Below, one piece after another: positions 50,495 to 59,092 of a stretch of DNA of 64,000 nucleotides. Under the pieces are notes generated by a model, which was not told where the DNA came from, did not search any database, and was given only the letters and a program-made list of their open reading frames with translations. A program made the position numbers and the translations under genes. Source of the DNA: Bradyrhizobium niftali (GTDB lineage Bacteria; Pseudomonadota; Alphaproteobacteria; Rhizobiales; Xanthobacteraceae); assembly GCF_004571025.1 (NCBI RefSeq), contig NZ_SPQT01000017.1, positions 1-64,000 on the forward strand, given 5' to 3'. Positions within the stretch are counted from its first letter, which is position 1. Each line of letters opens with the position of its first letter.

Positions 50495-53214
50495 GCTTCG
50501 AGATCAACGGCAAGACGTTTCCGCAGCAGCCACGCGCCGGCCAGTGCCTGCGCACGTTCCTGCGCGAGCTCGGTCATTTCGGCGTCAAGAAGGGCTGCGA
50601 TGCCGGCGATTGCGGCGCCTGCACCGTGCTGCTGGACGGCGAGCCGGTGCACAGCTGCCTGATCCCGGCATTCCGCGCCGAGGGGCGCACCGTCACCACG
50701 ATCGAGGGCCTCGGCGGCGACCACGGCGCGCATCCGCTGCAGCAGGCCTTCCTCGATGCGCAGGGCTTTCAATGCGGCTTCTGCACCGCCGGCATGATCC
50801 TGACCTGCGCCGCGCTGAACCAGGCGCAGCGCACCGATCTCGGCGCCGCGCTGAAGGGCAATATCTGCCGCTGCACCGGCTATCGCGCGATCGAGGACGC
50901 GCTGCTCGGCAAGATCAATGTCGAGGAGAGCGTCGAGGCCGGTGCCGCCTTCGGCCGCAGCCTTCCGGCGCCAGCAGGTCCCGATGTCGTGCGCGGCAAG
51001 GCACGCTACACCTTCGACACGCAGATTGACGGCCTGCTGCACATCAAGCTGCTCCGCTCGCCTCACGCCCACGCCAGGATCACCGCGATCGAAAAGTCCG
51101 CGGCGCTCGGCGTTCCCGGCGTGCATGCGGTGCTGACGCATGAGGATGCGCCATCCGTTCTGATCTCGACCGCGCGGCACGAGAAGGACTGGATGGACCC
51201 GGAGGACACCCGCATCCTCGACGACGTCGTGCGCTTCATCGGCCAGAAGGTCGCCGCCGTCGTCGCCGACAGCGAGGGCGCTGCCGAGGAGGCTTGCCGG
51301 AGGCTCAAGGTCACTTACGAGATCCTGCCTGCGCTGATCGATCCAGAGCAGGCGATGGCGTCCGGCGCGCCGGTCATTCATCCCGACCGGACCACCGAGA
51401 ACCGGGTCGCCGACGCCCAGCGCAACCTCGCGGCCGAGACCCATGGCGAGTTCGGCGATGTCGCAGCAGCACTCGCCACATCCGCCGTCACCTACGAGGC
51501 CACCTTCCACAGTCATCGCGTGCAGCATGCGGCGCTGGAGACCCATGGCGGCCTCGCCTGGCTCGACGCTTCCGGTGTGCTCAACGTCCGCACCTCGACG
51601 CAGGTGCCGTTCCTGACCCGGCGCGCGCTGTCCGACATCTTCCAGCTGCCCATGGACAAGGTCCGCGTGTTCTGCGAGCGCGTCGGCGGCGGCTTCGGCG
51701 GCAAGCAAGAGATGTTCGTCGAGGACATCCTTGCGCTCGCTGCGCTCAAGACCGGACGGCCCGTGAAGCTCGAGCTCACCCGCGAGGAGCAGTTCATCGC
51801 GACCTCGACGCGGCATCCAATGCGGGTCCACATCAAGGCCGGTGCCGATGCCGACGGCATGCTCACCGCACTCCAGCTCGACGTGCTCTCCAACACCGGC
51901 GCTTACGGCAATCACGCCGGCCCGGTGATGTTCCACTCGCTGTCGGAGTCCATCGCCGTCTACAATTGCCCAAACAAGCGAGTGGACGGCTACGCCGTCT
52001 ACACCAACACGGTGCCATCGGGCGCGTTTCGCGGCTATGGCCTGCCGCAAACGTTGATCGCGATCGAGGCCGCGATCGACGAGCTGGCCAGGCAGCTCGG
52101 CATCAGCCCCTACGACATGCGCCGGCGCAACATCGTCAAGCCTGGCGACCCCATGCTGTCGCCGCCGCCGTCCGAATTTCACGACGTGCTCTATGGCTCC
52201 TACGGGCTCGACCAGTGCCTCGATCTCGTCGAGCGCGCGATGCAGGCCGATGGCCCGCAGCCGGAGCTGTCGCCGGAATGGCTGATCGGCGACGGTGTCG
52301 CGCTGACCATGATCGACACGGTGCCGCCGGCCGGCCACATCGCGGACGCCATGATCGCGCTCAACGACGACGGCGGCTTCGACCTCACCGTCGGCACCGC
52401 AGAGTTCGGCAACGGCACCAGCACGGTCCACCGCCAGATCGCGGCGACGACGCTTGCGACCACCGTCGACAGGATTCGCCTGCGCCAGTCCGACACCGCC
52501 CATGGCGGCCACGACACCGGCGCCTATGGCAGCGCGGGCACTTTCGTCGCCGGCAAGGCGACGCATGCAGCCGCCATGCAGCTTGCGACCGAGCTGAGGG
52601 CCGCGGCCGCAGACGCCTGGCTCTGCGACGTCGAAAGCTGCTCGCTCGAGGGCGAGACCGTCGTCAGCGGCGTACGACGGATGTCCTTTGCTGAACTGGC
52701 GACGCTTGCACGCGAGCGTGGTCAACCGCTCGAGGCCAGCGGCAATTCCGGCGGCACGCCGCGCTCGGTCGGCTTCAACGTGCAGGGCTTTCGCGTGGCG
52801 GTGAACAAGGGCACCGGCGAGCTCAAGATTCTCAGAAGCGTGCAGGCGGCAGATGCCGGCATCGTCGCCAACCCGATGCAGTGCCGCGGCCAGGTCGAGG
52901 GCGGCGTCGCGCAGGCGCTTGGCGCTGCGCTCTACGAGGAGATGGTGATCGACGCGACCGGCCGCGTCACCAACCCGAAGTTCCGCGACTACCACCTGCC
53001 TTCTTTCGCCGACGTGCCGCGCACCGAGGTCCTCTTCGCCGAGACATCCGACACGGTCGGCCCCCTGGGCGCGAAGTCGATGAGCGAGAGTCCGTACAAC
53101 CCGGTCGCCGCCGCGCTCGGCAATGCGATTGCAGACGCCACCGGCATCCGCTTCACGGCGCCGCCTTTCAAGCCGGACCGGCTGTTTCCGGCGCTGCACG
53201 ACAAATTTGGTTAG
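50491..53214 (+). CDS. Xanthine dehydrogenase, fused 2Fe-2S and molybdopterin subunit
   Basis: A 907-residue fusion of iron-sulfur and Mo subunits. First cluster Cys36, 41, 44 and 56 (GCDAGDCGACTVLLDG); second Cys95, 98, 126 and 128 (CGFCTAGM and ICRCTGY). The Mo domain begins near 160 and has RVGGGFGGKQEMFVEDI (molybdopterin binding), GAFRGYGLPQT and, near the end, GAKSMSESPYNPVAAALG with the catalytic Glu. Substrates of such enzymes include xanthine and hypoxanthine; gene neighbours point to purines. Compared with three-subunit forms the small and large subunits are joined. Confidence 0.9.
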   Translation: MSFEINGKTFPQQPRAGQCLRTFLRELGHFGVKKGCDAGDCGACTVLLDGEPVHSCLIPAFRAEGRTVTTIEGLGGDHGAHPLQQAFLDAQGFQCGFCTAGMILTCAALNQAQRTDLGAALKGNICRCTGYRAIEDALLGKINVEESVEAGAAFGRSLPAPAGPDVVRGKARYTFDTQIDGLLHIKLLRSPHAHARITAIEKSAALGVPGVHAVLTHEDAPSVLISTARHEKDWMDPEDTRILDDVVRFIGQKVAAVVADSEGAAEEACRRLKVTYEILPALIDPEQAMASGAPVIHPDRTTENRVADAQRNLAAETHGEFGDVAAALATSAVTYEATFHSHRVQHAALETHGGLAWLDASGVLNVRTSTQVPFLTRRALSDIFQLPMDKVRVFCERVGGGFGGKQEMFVEDILALAALKTGRPVKLELTREEQFIATSTRHPMRVHIKAGADADGMLTALQLDVLSNTGAYGNHAGPVMFHSLSESIAVYNCPNKRVDGYAVYTNTVPSGAFRGYGLPQTLIAIEAAIDELARQLGISPYDMRRRNIVKPGDPMLSPPPSEFHDVLYGSYGLDQCLDLVERAMQADGPQPELSPEWLIGDGVALTMIDTVPPAGHIADAMIALNDDGGFDLTVGTAEFGNGTSTVHRQIAATTLATTVDRIRLRQSDTAHGGHDTGAYGSAGTFVAGKATHAAAMQLATELRAAAADAWLCDVESCSLEGETVVSGVRRMSFAELATLARERGQPLEASGNSGGTPRSVGFNVQGFRVAVNKGTGELKILRSVQAADAGIVANPMQCRGQVEGGVAQALGAALYEEMVIDATGRVTNPKFRDYHLPSFADVPRTEVLFAETSDTVGPLGAKSMSESPYNPVAAALGNAIADATGIRFTAPPFKPDRLFPALHDKFG

Positions 53215-53235
53215 GCTGTTTCGGGGGATTCATTC

Positions 53236-54633
53236 ATGAGCAGCGAGGTCCATCCCGTCGACGAGGTCCTGCCGGTCCCGCGCCTGCTCGCACTCGGGCT
53301 CCAGCACGTGCTGGTGATGTATGCCGGCGCGGTCGCGGTGCCGCTGATCATCGGACGCGCGCTGAAGCTGCCGCCGGAGGACGTTGCCTTCCTGATCAGC
53401 GCCGACCTGTTCGCCTGCGGGATCGCGACGCTGGTCCAATGCCTCGGCTTTCCCGGCGTCGGCATCCGCCTGCCGGTGATGATGGGGGTGACGTTCGCCT
53501 CGGTCGGACCGATGCTCTCGATGGCGGTCGCACCCGATATCGGCCTGCTCGGCATCTACGGCTCCGTCATCGCCGCCGGCATCTTCGGCATCGTCGCCGC
53601 GCCCTTCGTCAGCCGGCTGCTGCCGTTGTTTCCGCCCGTCGTCACCGGCAGCATCATTCTCGTCATCGGCATCTCCTTGATGCGGGTCGGCATCAACTGG
53701 GCCGGCGGCGGCCTGCCGACGCTGACGAAGGTGGTCGATGGCGTCGCCGGCAGCTTTCCCAATCCAGCCTATGGGCAATTGCAGGGCCTTGGCATCTCGC
53801 TGTTCGTGCTGCTCTTCATCCTCGGCCTGATCAAATGGGGCACCGGCTTCCTCGCCAACGTTTCCGTGCTGCTCGGCATCGTCGCCGGCGCCGTACTCGC
53901 AACCATTCTGGGCGTGATGCATTTCGACAAGGTCACTGCCGCCTCCTGGGGCGCGCTGGTGATCCCCTTCCGCTTCGGCATGCCGCAATTTCATCTGGTG
54001 CCTGTTGTCACCATGTGCGTCGTCATGATCGTGGTGATGATCGAGTCGCTCGGCATGTTCCTCGCGCTCGGCGACATCACCGGCAAGGCGGTCGACCGCG
54101 AAGCCCTGAGCCGGGGCCTGCGCGCTGACGGCGTCGGGACGCTGCTCGGCGGCATCTTCAACACCTTTCCCTACACCTCGTTCTCGCAGAATGTCGGCCT
54201 GGTCTCAGTCACCGGCGTGCGCTCGCGCTGGGTGACGGTGACGGGCGGCTGCATCATGCTCGGGCTTGGCCTGCTGCCGAAGCTCGCGGCGCTGGTCGAG
54301 GCGGTGCCGCTGGTCGTGCTCGGCGGCGCGGGCCTCGTGATGTTCGGCATGGTCGCGGCAACAGGCGCGCGCATCCTCACCTCGGTCGATTTCCGCACCA
54401 ACCGCTACAATCTCTTCATCGTCGCGATCTCGATCGGCTTCGGCCTGATCCCGCTCGCCGCGCCCGGATTCTTTCGGAACCTGCCGCATGATCTCCAGCC
54501 GTTGCTGGAGTCCGGCATTCTGCTTTGTGCGGTGGTCTCGGTGCTGCTCAATGCTTTCTTCAACGGCTTGAGCGGTGGCGCTGCGGCCGAGACAGATGCA
54601 GCGGCAGCCGCATCATCGGCACAACATGTCTAG
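53236..54633 (+). CDS. NCS2-family urate/xanthine permease
   Basis: A 465-residue inner-membrane permease, about 12-14 helices, from the NCS2/NAT family. Motifs: LGLQHVLVMYAGAVAVPLII near residue 20, the family signature FNTFPYTSFSQNVGLVSVTGV near residue 310 (the QN pair is characteristic of NAT purine transporters). The subgroup carries xanthine and urate with protons. It follows the xanthine dehydrogenase gene by 21 bases in the same operon and converges on the uraDH gene with no gap. Confidence 0.9.
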   Translation: MSSEVHPVDEVLPVPRLLALGLQHVLVMYAGAVAVPLIIGRALKLPPEDVAFLISADLFACGIATLVQCLGFPGVGIRLPVMMGVTFASVGPMLSMAVAPDIGLLGIYGSVIAAGIFGIVAAPFVSRLLPLFPPVVTGSIILVIGISLMRVGINWAGGGLPTLTKVVDGVAGSFPNPAYGQLQGLGISLFVLLFILGLIKWGTGFLANVSVLLGIVAGAVLATILGVMHFDKVTAASWGALVIPFRFGMPQFHLVPVVTMCVVMIVVMIESLGMFLALGDITGKAVDREALSRGLRADGVGTLLGGIFNTFPYTSFSQNVGLVSVTGVRSRWVTVTGGCIMLGLGLLPKLAALVEAVPLVVLGGAGLVMFGMVAATGARILTSVDFRTNRYNLFIVAISIGFGLIPLAAPGFFRNLPHDLQPLLESGILLCAVVSVLLNAFFNGLSGGAAAETDAAAAASSAQHV

Positions 54634-55521
54634 CTAGCTGCCGCGATAGGTCGCGTAGCTCCAGGGCGTGACCAGCAGCGGCACGTGGTAGTGGTTTTCC
54701 GGCTCGCTGATCGCAAAGCGCAGCGGGATCTCGTCGAGGAACGCCGGCTCTGACAGCGGCACGTTGCGCTCGGCGTAATATCTGGCGACGCGAAAGCGAA
54801 GCTCGTAGCGGCCGATCGGAAGCGGGCGCCCGCCGATCAGCGGCTGGTCGGTCCGCCCATCAGCATTGGTGACGGTGCGCGCGATGACGCGGCTCTCGCC
54901 GAGACTCGCGAGCTCGATCAGCTCCACGGGGATGCCGGGCGCAGGTTTGCCGGCGTGGTTGTCCAGCACATGCGTCGAGAGCCGGCCGTGCACCTTGAGC
55001 TTGTCGTCGGCGACGACGAGCTGATCGAGCCGCAGCGCCGAGATGCGGCCAATCTCCTCGATCGCACGTCGCGTCTCGGTCTTGGCAATATTGAGCAGCC
55101 GCGTCTCGAAGTCGCGCAGCACGGAATCCTTGGTGTGGCGGCGCACGCAGACGATGTAGGGGAAGCCGAACTTTTCACGGTACGCATTGTTGACGCGCTC
55201 GAACGCGGCATATTCGGCGTCCGACAGCCGGTCGAGCCCGGCGCTGTTCTGCTCGTCGGTCGATTCCGCCGTGAGGCCCGCGGCGCGCTGGGTCTTGTTG
55301 GCGAGATCGGGATGCGCCCGGATCAGCGCCAGCTGCACGTCGGGTTCGGCGCTCTGGATCGCTGCCATCAGCGCGGTGTGCAACTGGTTGATGCCGGTGA
55401 ATGGCCGCTGCCCGGCGAGCTTCTCCGCAATCCACGGCGAATATTCGACGACATTGGCGAGCGCCGCGACGAAGCCGGCTTTGTCAGCGGCGTTGAGATC
55501 GGCGAGCGGGATTTGCGACAT
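54634..55521 (-). CDS. Fused OHCU decarboxylase and HIU hydrolase
   Basis: A 295-residue fusion. Residues about 1-165 are OHCU decarboxylase (UraD) with FVAALANVVEYSPWIAE, HPDLANK and FGFPYIVCVRR; residues about 175-295 are 5-hydroxyisourate hydrolase (UraH) with LSTHVLDNHAGKPAPGIPVEL, GRYELRF and the family's C-terminal YRGS. Together they convert 5-hydroxyisourate to S-allantoin. UraD and UraH are usually separate, so one polypeptide may channel the unstable intermediates. Part of a minus-strand operon with PuuE (6 bases upstream) and DUF3830. Confidence 0.9.
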   Translation of the reverse strand: MSQIPLADLNAADKAGFVAALANVVEYSPWIAEKLAGQRPFTGINQLHTALMAAIQSAEPDVQLALIRAHPDLANKTQRAAGLTAESTDEQNSAGLDRLSDAEYAAFERVNNAYREKFGFPYIVCVRRHTKDSVLRDFETRLLNIAKTETRRAIEEIGRISALRLDQLVVADDKLKVHGRLSTHVLDNHAGKPAPGIPVELIELASLGESRVIARTVTNADGRTDQPLIGGRPLPIGRYELRFRVARYYAERNVPLSEPAFLDEIPLRFAISEPENHYHVPLLVTPWSYATYRGS

Positions 55522-55527
55522 CGTAGC

Positions 55528-56463
55528 TTACCCGATCTCGAACGCGTCGGCGGCCAGGTGCGCGTGCTTGTCGTGCCAATGCTGCGCGATCTGGAGCCGC
55601 GTCGGCACCCAGACGCGCTCGTGCTTGCCGATGTAATCCAGGAAGCGGATCAGCCCCGCGGCGCGACCGGGCCGGCCGGCGAGGCGGCAGTGCAGCCCCA
55701 CCGACATCATCTTCGGCGCGGCCTCGCCTTCGGCGTAGAGCACGTCGAAGGCGTCCTTCAGATAGGTGAAGAACTGCTCGCCTTCGGCAAAGCCCTGCGG
55801 GTTGATGAACCGCATGTCGTTGGCGTCTAACGTATAGGGGATGATGAGCTGCTTGCCCCTGGCGCCCTTGACCCAATAGGGCAGATCATCGGCATAGGAG
55901 TCGCAGAGATAGAGGAAGCCACCCTCCTCCATCAGGAGACGGTTGGTGTTGATCGAGGAGCGTCCGGTGTACCAGCCGAGCGGCCGCGATCCGGTCGCCT
56001 CAAGGTGGACGCGGATCGCCTCGGCGATCTCGGCGCGCTCCTGCGCCTCGGTCATGTCCTTGTGCTCGATCCATTTCAGGCTGTGGCTCGCGATGTCCCA
56101 GCCGGACTCCTTCATCGCGGCAACGATGTCCGGATTGCGCTTCAGCGCGGTGGCGACGCCGAACACGGTGGTCGGCCACTTCCGTTCGTTGAACATCCGC
56201 CACAGCCGCCAGAAGCCGGCGCGCGAGCCATATTCGAACATCGATTCGATATTGGCGTGGCGCTGGCCCGGCCAGGGCTGCGCGCCGAGCACGTCGGACA
56301 GGAAGGCTTCCGAGGCGCGGTCGCCGTGCAGGATGTTGTTCTCGCCGCCCTCCTCGAAATTGACGACGAACTGCACCGCAACCCGCGCGTTGCCCGGCCA
56401 TTGCGGATGCGGCGGGTTGCGGCCGTAGCCGCGGAGATCGCGCGGGTAGCGGGTATCAGTCAC
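55528..56463 (-). CDS. puuE: Allantoinase PuuE (polysaccharide-deacetylase fold)
   Basis: A 311-residue protein of the NodB/polysaccharide-deacetylase fold: AVQFVVNFEEGGENNILHGD at the N-terminus and GWDIASHSLKWIEHKDMTEAQER near residue 120 give the SH-based metal site. PuuE hydrolyses allantoin to allantoate without the zinc pair of classic allantoinase. It sits between the fused uraDH gene and the DUF3830 gene in one operon; the stop and start of its neighbours are 0-6 bases away. Its product is the substrate of the amidohydrolase at 33872. Confidence 0.9.
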   Translation of the reverse strand: MTDTRYPRDLRGYGRNPPHPQWPGNARVAVQFVVNFEEGGENNILHGDRASEAFLSDVLGAQPWPGQRHANIESMFEYGSRAGFWRLWRMFNERKWPTTVFGVATALKRNPDIVAAMKESGWDIASHSLKWIEHKDMTEAQERAEIAEAIRVHLEATGSRPLGWYTGRSSINTNRLLMEEGGFLYLCDSYADDLPYWVKGARGKQLIIPYTLDANDMRFINPQGFAEGEQFFTYLKDAFDVLYAEGEAAPKMMSVGLHCRLAGRPGRAAGLIRFLDYIGKHERVWVPTRLQIAQHWHDKHAHLAADAFEIG

Positions 56464-56877
56464 TCAGACTTCCTCGAAGCGGATCGGCAGCGCGCCCTTC
56501 CACAGCACGCTCTTGCCCAGCGTCGCGAGATTCTCCAGCCCCGAGGTCACCGTGATGAAGTGATTGCCGGCGAGCTGGCCCATCTTGCTCGCGAAGCTCA
56601 CGCCGCCATACGCCATCAAGATCTCGGTCTCGCTGATGCCGCCGGGATAGAGGATGATCTGGCCGGGCGCGGGATAGCTGGTGTGGTTCTCATAGCCGAC
56701 GCCGAAATCGAGGTCGCCGAGCGGCATCCACACCGCCTCGCCGCTCCAGCGCACGTGGATGATGTGGCTTTCGAACGGCATGGCCTTGCGGAACGCGGCA
56801 ACGGTCTTGGGCGCCGCTTGCTCCTCGAAGCGGGCATCGAAGGTGTAGTCGCCGGCACGGATAACGAGTTTGCTCAT
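56464..56877 (-). CDS. DUF3830 family protein (137 aa)
   Basis: A 137-residue protein, beta-rich, with no signal or membrane segment, matching the DUF3830 cyclophilin-like family (PGQIILYPGGISETEILMAYGG and FASKMGQLAGNHF are typical). It is the first gene of the operon with PuuE and UraD-UraH. DUF3830 members are often next to purine-, hydantoin- or ureide-degrading genes, but no activity is established. Whether it acts as an enzyme in ureide metabolism is unknown. No urate oxidase is seen in the window. Confidence 0.82.
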   Translation of the reverse strand: MSKLVIRAGDYTFDARFEEQAAPKTVAAFRKAMPFESHIIHVRWSGEAVWMPLGDLDFGVGYENHTSYPAPGQIILYPGGISETEILMAYGGVSFASKMGQLAGNHFITVTSGLENLATLGKSVLWKGALPIRFEEV

Positions 56878-56924
56878 CTCATCTCTCTGGATCGGGGGCT
56901 AAAGGCCCCACGGGGAACTTTCAA

Positions 56925-56939
56925 GCAAAGAGCATTCCA
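56925..56939 (-). promoter_or_regulatory. Sigma-54-like promoter of the DUF3830-puuE-uraDH operon
   Basis: On the minus strand: tggaatg, 4 bases, ttgc, then t. The -12 box is perfect, the -24 box has two departures. Predicted start near 56914, about 37 bases before the first ATG. A gggggct/ggcccc hairpin lies in the leader. Confidence 0.4.
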
Positions 56940-56967
56940 TCGGGCTTCGCGCAAGGGGCGCGACACC

Positions 56968-57246
56968 TCACCTGCGGTCGTAGGACCAGCCGAAAATGCC
57001 GCTCCGCCGCGTTTCCGGCTCGGGCTCGGCGACAGGCGGCGGCGCCTCCTTGAGTTCCGCCTGCGGCGGGGGTGGAGGCGGTGCGGGAAGGTTCTCGCAT
57101 TTCATCGAGTAGACCAGCTTGCCGTCCGCGGTCCGCCCGATCGGCGCGCAGGGGTCCGGATGCGCCGCCGAACTCCTCGGAGTGGGCTTGACCTGCGCCG
57201 CAGCCGGCGCCGCGATCAGGAGAAGGACCAGCAGATATTTCGACAT
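56968..57246 (-). CDS. Secreted proline-rich small protein (92 aa)
   Basis: A 92-residue protein if started at the Met at 57246: signal peptide residues 1-17 (ending PAAAQ), then a region with two Cys (DPCAPIGR and MKCENL) and a run of Pro near residue 58, followed by a Pro/Glu-rich tail. The Pro run is a spacer or cell-wall contact region. The ATG at 57276 would add 10 residues. Function unknown. Confidence 0.6.
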   Translation of the reverse strand: MSKYLLVLLLIAAPAAAQVKPTPRSSAAHPDPCAPIGRTADGKLVYSMKCENLPAPPPPPPQAELKEAPPPVAEPEPETRRSGIFGWSYDRR

Positions 57247-57467
57247 CGTTGTCGCCTGAAAACCAATTCGCCCCATTCAACCGGATTGCCGGGGGCAAGT
57301 CCATCGGGCCCGACCGGCCTATTGCCGAATATTTAGCCGGGACCAGAAAAATGGCTCGCCGCAACGTGAAGGTGGCGCCGCTGATATTCGCCAGGTCCCA
57401 TCGCCATGTCAGCCGCGACGACGAACACATTTCTCACAGCCGGAGCGTCGTCACGGGAGAAACAACG

Positions 57468-57686
57468 ATGCAAAAAACTTTCGCCATTCTCGGCGCCACG
57501 CTGATTGCCGCCGCCACCATCCAGACCGCCGCTGCGAGCGACCGCCACCACGGCCGCAAGGCACAACCGGCCCCCATCACCCAATCGGTGCGCGACTCCA
57601 ACGCCGCGCTCTGGCCGTCGCAGCCAACTACGCCCGACTGGTCGCGCTACACCAACGGCGCCATGTCGGCACCGGCGGGACGGTAG
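57468..57686 (+). CDS. Small secreted protein (72 aa)
   Basis: A 72-residue protein with a signal peptide (residues 1-23, ending TAAAS), then a basic His/Arg patch (DRHHGRKAQP) and a short tail with two Trp. A hairpin terminator-like repeat follows 24 bases after its stop. No family is recognised; small exported proteins like this are common in rhizobia. Confidence 0.6.
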   Translation: MQKTFAILGATLIAAATIQTAAASDRHHGRKAQPAPITQSVRDSNAALWPSQPTTPDWSRYTNGAMSAPAGR

Positions 57687-57710
57687 AAGGTGGACGATCT
57701 CACCATCTCC

Positions 57711-57749
57711 ATCACGGTCACCCCCGCGCAACGCGGGGGTGACCGTGAT
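57711..57749. repeat. Perfect 18-bp inverted repeat
   Basis: atcacggtcacccccgcg (57711-57728) and its exact complement (57732-57749), 3-base loop. It can act as terminator for the gene at 57468, although there is no T run. It stands immediately before the compound repeat block. Confidence 0.85.
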
Positions 57750-57774
57750 GAATTGGGACTCGCCGCCTCCACAT

Positions 57775-58031
57775 CGTCATTGCGAGCGGAGCGAAGCAAT
57801 CCAGAGTCTTTCCACGGAGGGATTCTGGATTGCTTCCGCCTTCGCTAGAGCTTCGGGACAAGTCGCTTCGCTCGCAATGACGGAGCATGAGGCATCGACG
57901 TCGTCCTCCAAATACAACTGTCATTCCCAGCCTTGTGCGCACTGGGGCGGGGAATCCAGTACGCTGCAGCTTCTCGATTCAATCACCGCCGTCTCAGAGT
58001 ACTGGATCGCCCGGTCAAGCCGGGCGATGAC
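57775..58031. repeat. Compound palindromic repeat, copy 1
   Basis: Made of two palindromes joined: one built on cattgcgagcg...gcaatccagag and its complement, the other on gtactggatcgcccggtca...gggcgatga. It is about 257 bases long. A 30-base insertion (gcttccgccttcgctagagcttcgg region) interrupts the first palindrome here. Copy 2 lies 30 bases further on. Confidence 0.8.
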
Positions 58032-58060
58032 GCCGAGTGTTGGGCGAACTGTCTCCACAC

Positions 58061-58277
58061 CGTCATTGCGAGCGGAGCGAAGCAATCCAGAGTCTTTCCA
58101 CGGAGGGATTCTGGATTGCTTCGCTTCGCTCGCAATGACGGAGCATGAGGCATCGACGTCGTCCTCCAAATACAACTGTCATTCCCCGCGAAGGCGGGGA
58201 ATCCAGTACGCTGCGATCTCTCGGCTGAACCACAACTGTCTCGGAGTACTGGATCGCCCGGTCAAGCCGGGCGATGA
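58061..58277. repeat. Compound palindromic repeat, copy 2
   Basis: The same two-part unit as 57775-58031, shorter (about 217 bases) and with intact arms. The shared stretch ggagcatgaggcatcgacgtcg joins the two palindromes in both copies. The tandem arrangement suggests duplication of a joined element. Confidence 0.8.
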
Positions 58278-58352
58278 CAGCGAGCAGTTGGATGCAGACA
58301 CGCCTTCGCAGCCTCGCGGCGGATTTCGCCCGAGCTTTGTTTTGTCGCTCCA

Positions 58353-58519
58353 CCCTCTTTGTCCAAGAGGGCGCAGGGAAGGCCGGGTGCTGACCTGGCA
58401 CCCGCGGTCTGCTGCGCGAGGTGGTGCGAAGAAACCGCACAGCAGCATACAGGTGTAGCCAATCACTCGGCCTTCCCTGCGCAGTGGTTGGACGGCTTAT
58501 GCCGTGCTCTCCCGGGAGC
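58353..58519 (+). other. Gene-free block predicted to fold into linked hairpins
   Basis: ccctctt/aagaggg (58353-58371) forms a 7-base-pair hairpin directly beside a perfect 15-base-pair stem (58371-58385 with 58468-58482). Inside that stem lie cgggtgc/gcacccg (58384-58404) and a compound hairpin gctgc/gcagc (58411-58446) with gtgcg/cgcac inside. After it come acggc/gccgt (58492-58505) and a ctcccgggag palindrome. The 700 bases from 58279 to 59000 hold no convincing gene. A structured RNA or a mobile repeat is possible. Confidence 0.45.
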
Positions 58520-58983
58520 CGAGTTCGTTCTGGCCTCCCTCGCCTTCGCGGAATTCACCGACGCCGCGCCGGTTGACGCGACTGCCGCCTCCGCCAAGGC
58601 TTGACCGTAGCAACGACGGCCAGGACCACACGGTTTTGCCGTACGCACGGCTCGCCATTTCGCCGCAGTCTTCCCAGCCCTGTCGACGGAGCCGGAAACT
58701 TACAAACGAGACGAACCTGACAGCGCCGCTCGTCTGGCACGCAGCCTTGGGCTCACGGAGAGCAATCCGCCCTGCCCTTGGCCTCTCGCGCCCGACGCTG
58801 CCGCGTCCACCGCAAGCCCGGCTCGCGAAAATGACGACCACATGATCGCCCCTCAAGGATGAGCCGGGATGGGCGACACATACGACAAATCCGAATTTCG
58901 GTAAAGCGGAATATATTCATGGAAGGGCATTGACAGGCGGGCGAAACAGGACGGACGGCGGGCCAGCCCGTCCCCGAAGCAAC

Positions 58984-59012
58984 AAAGGGGCGGTGCAAAG
59001 CACCGCCCCTTT
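58984..59012 (-). terminator. Intrinsic terminator of the gene at 59093
   Basis: aaaggggcggtgc and gcaccgcccccttt-like complement (58984-58996 and 59000-59012), a 13-base-pair stem with 3-base loop. On the minus strand the stem ends in T residues (ttt g tt). It lies 81 bases after the stop codon. Confidence 0.7.
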
Positions 59013-59092
59013 GGCGAAATCGGTGAACCTTCCCGCGGATCTGACGATGACCTCGGATTGCACTCCGTCCAGGCCAAGGCGAAAACGACCGC

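Noticed and set aside
50392..53199. A 935-codon minus-strand open frame opposite the xanthine dehydrogenase
   Set aside because: Composition is His/Arg/Asp-rich as expected from the complement of GC-rich coding DNA, and the plus strand has all cofactor motifs.
58359..58856. Overlapping small open frames in the structured block
   Set aside because: Several frames on both strands are open at once, which points to composition and not to coding.
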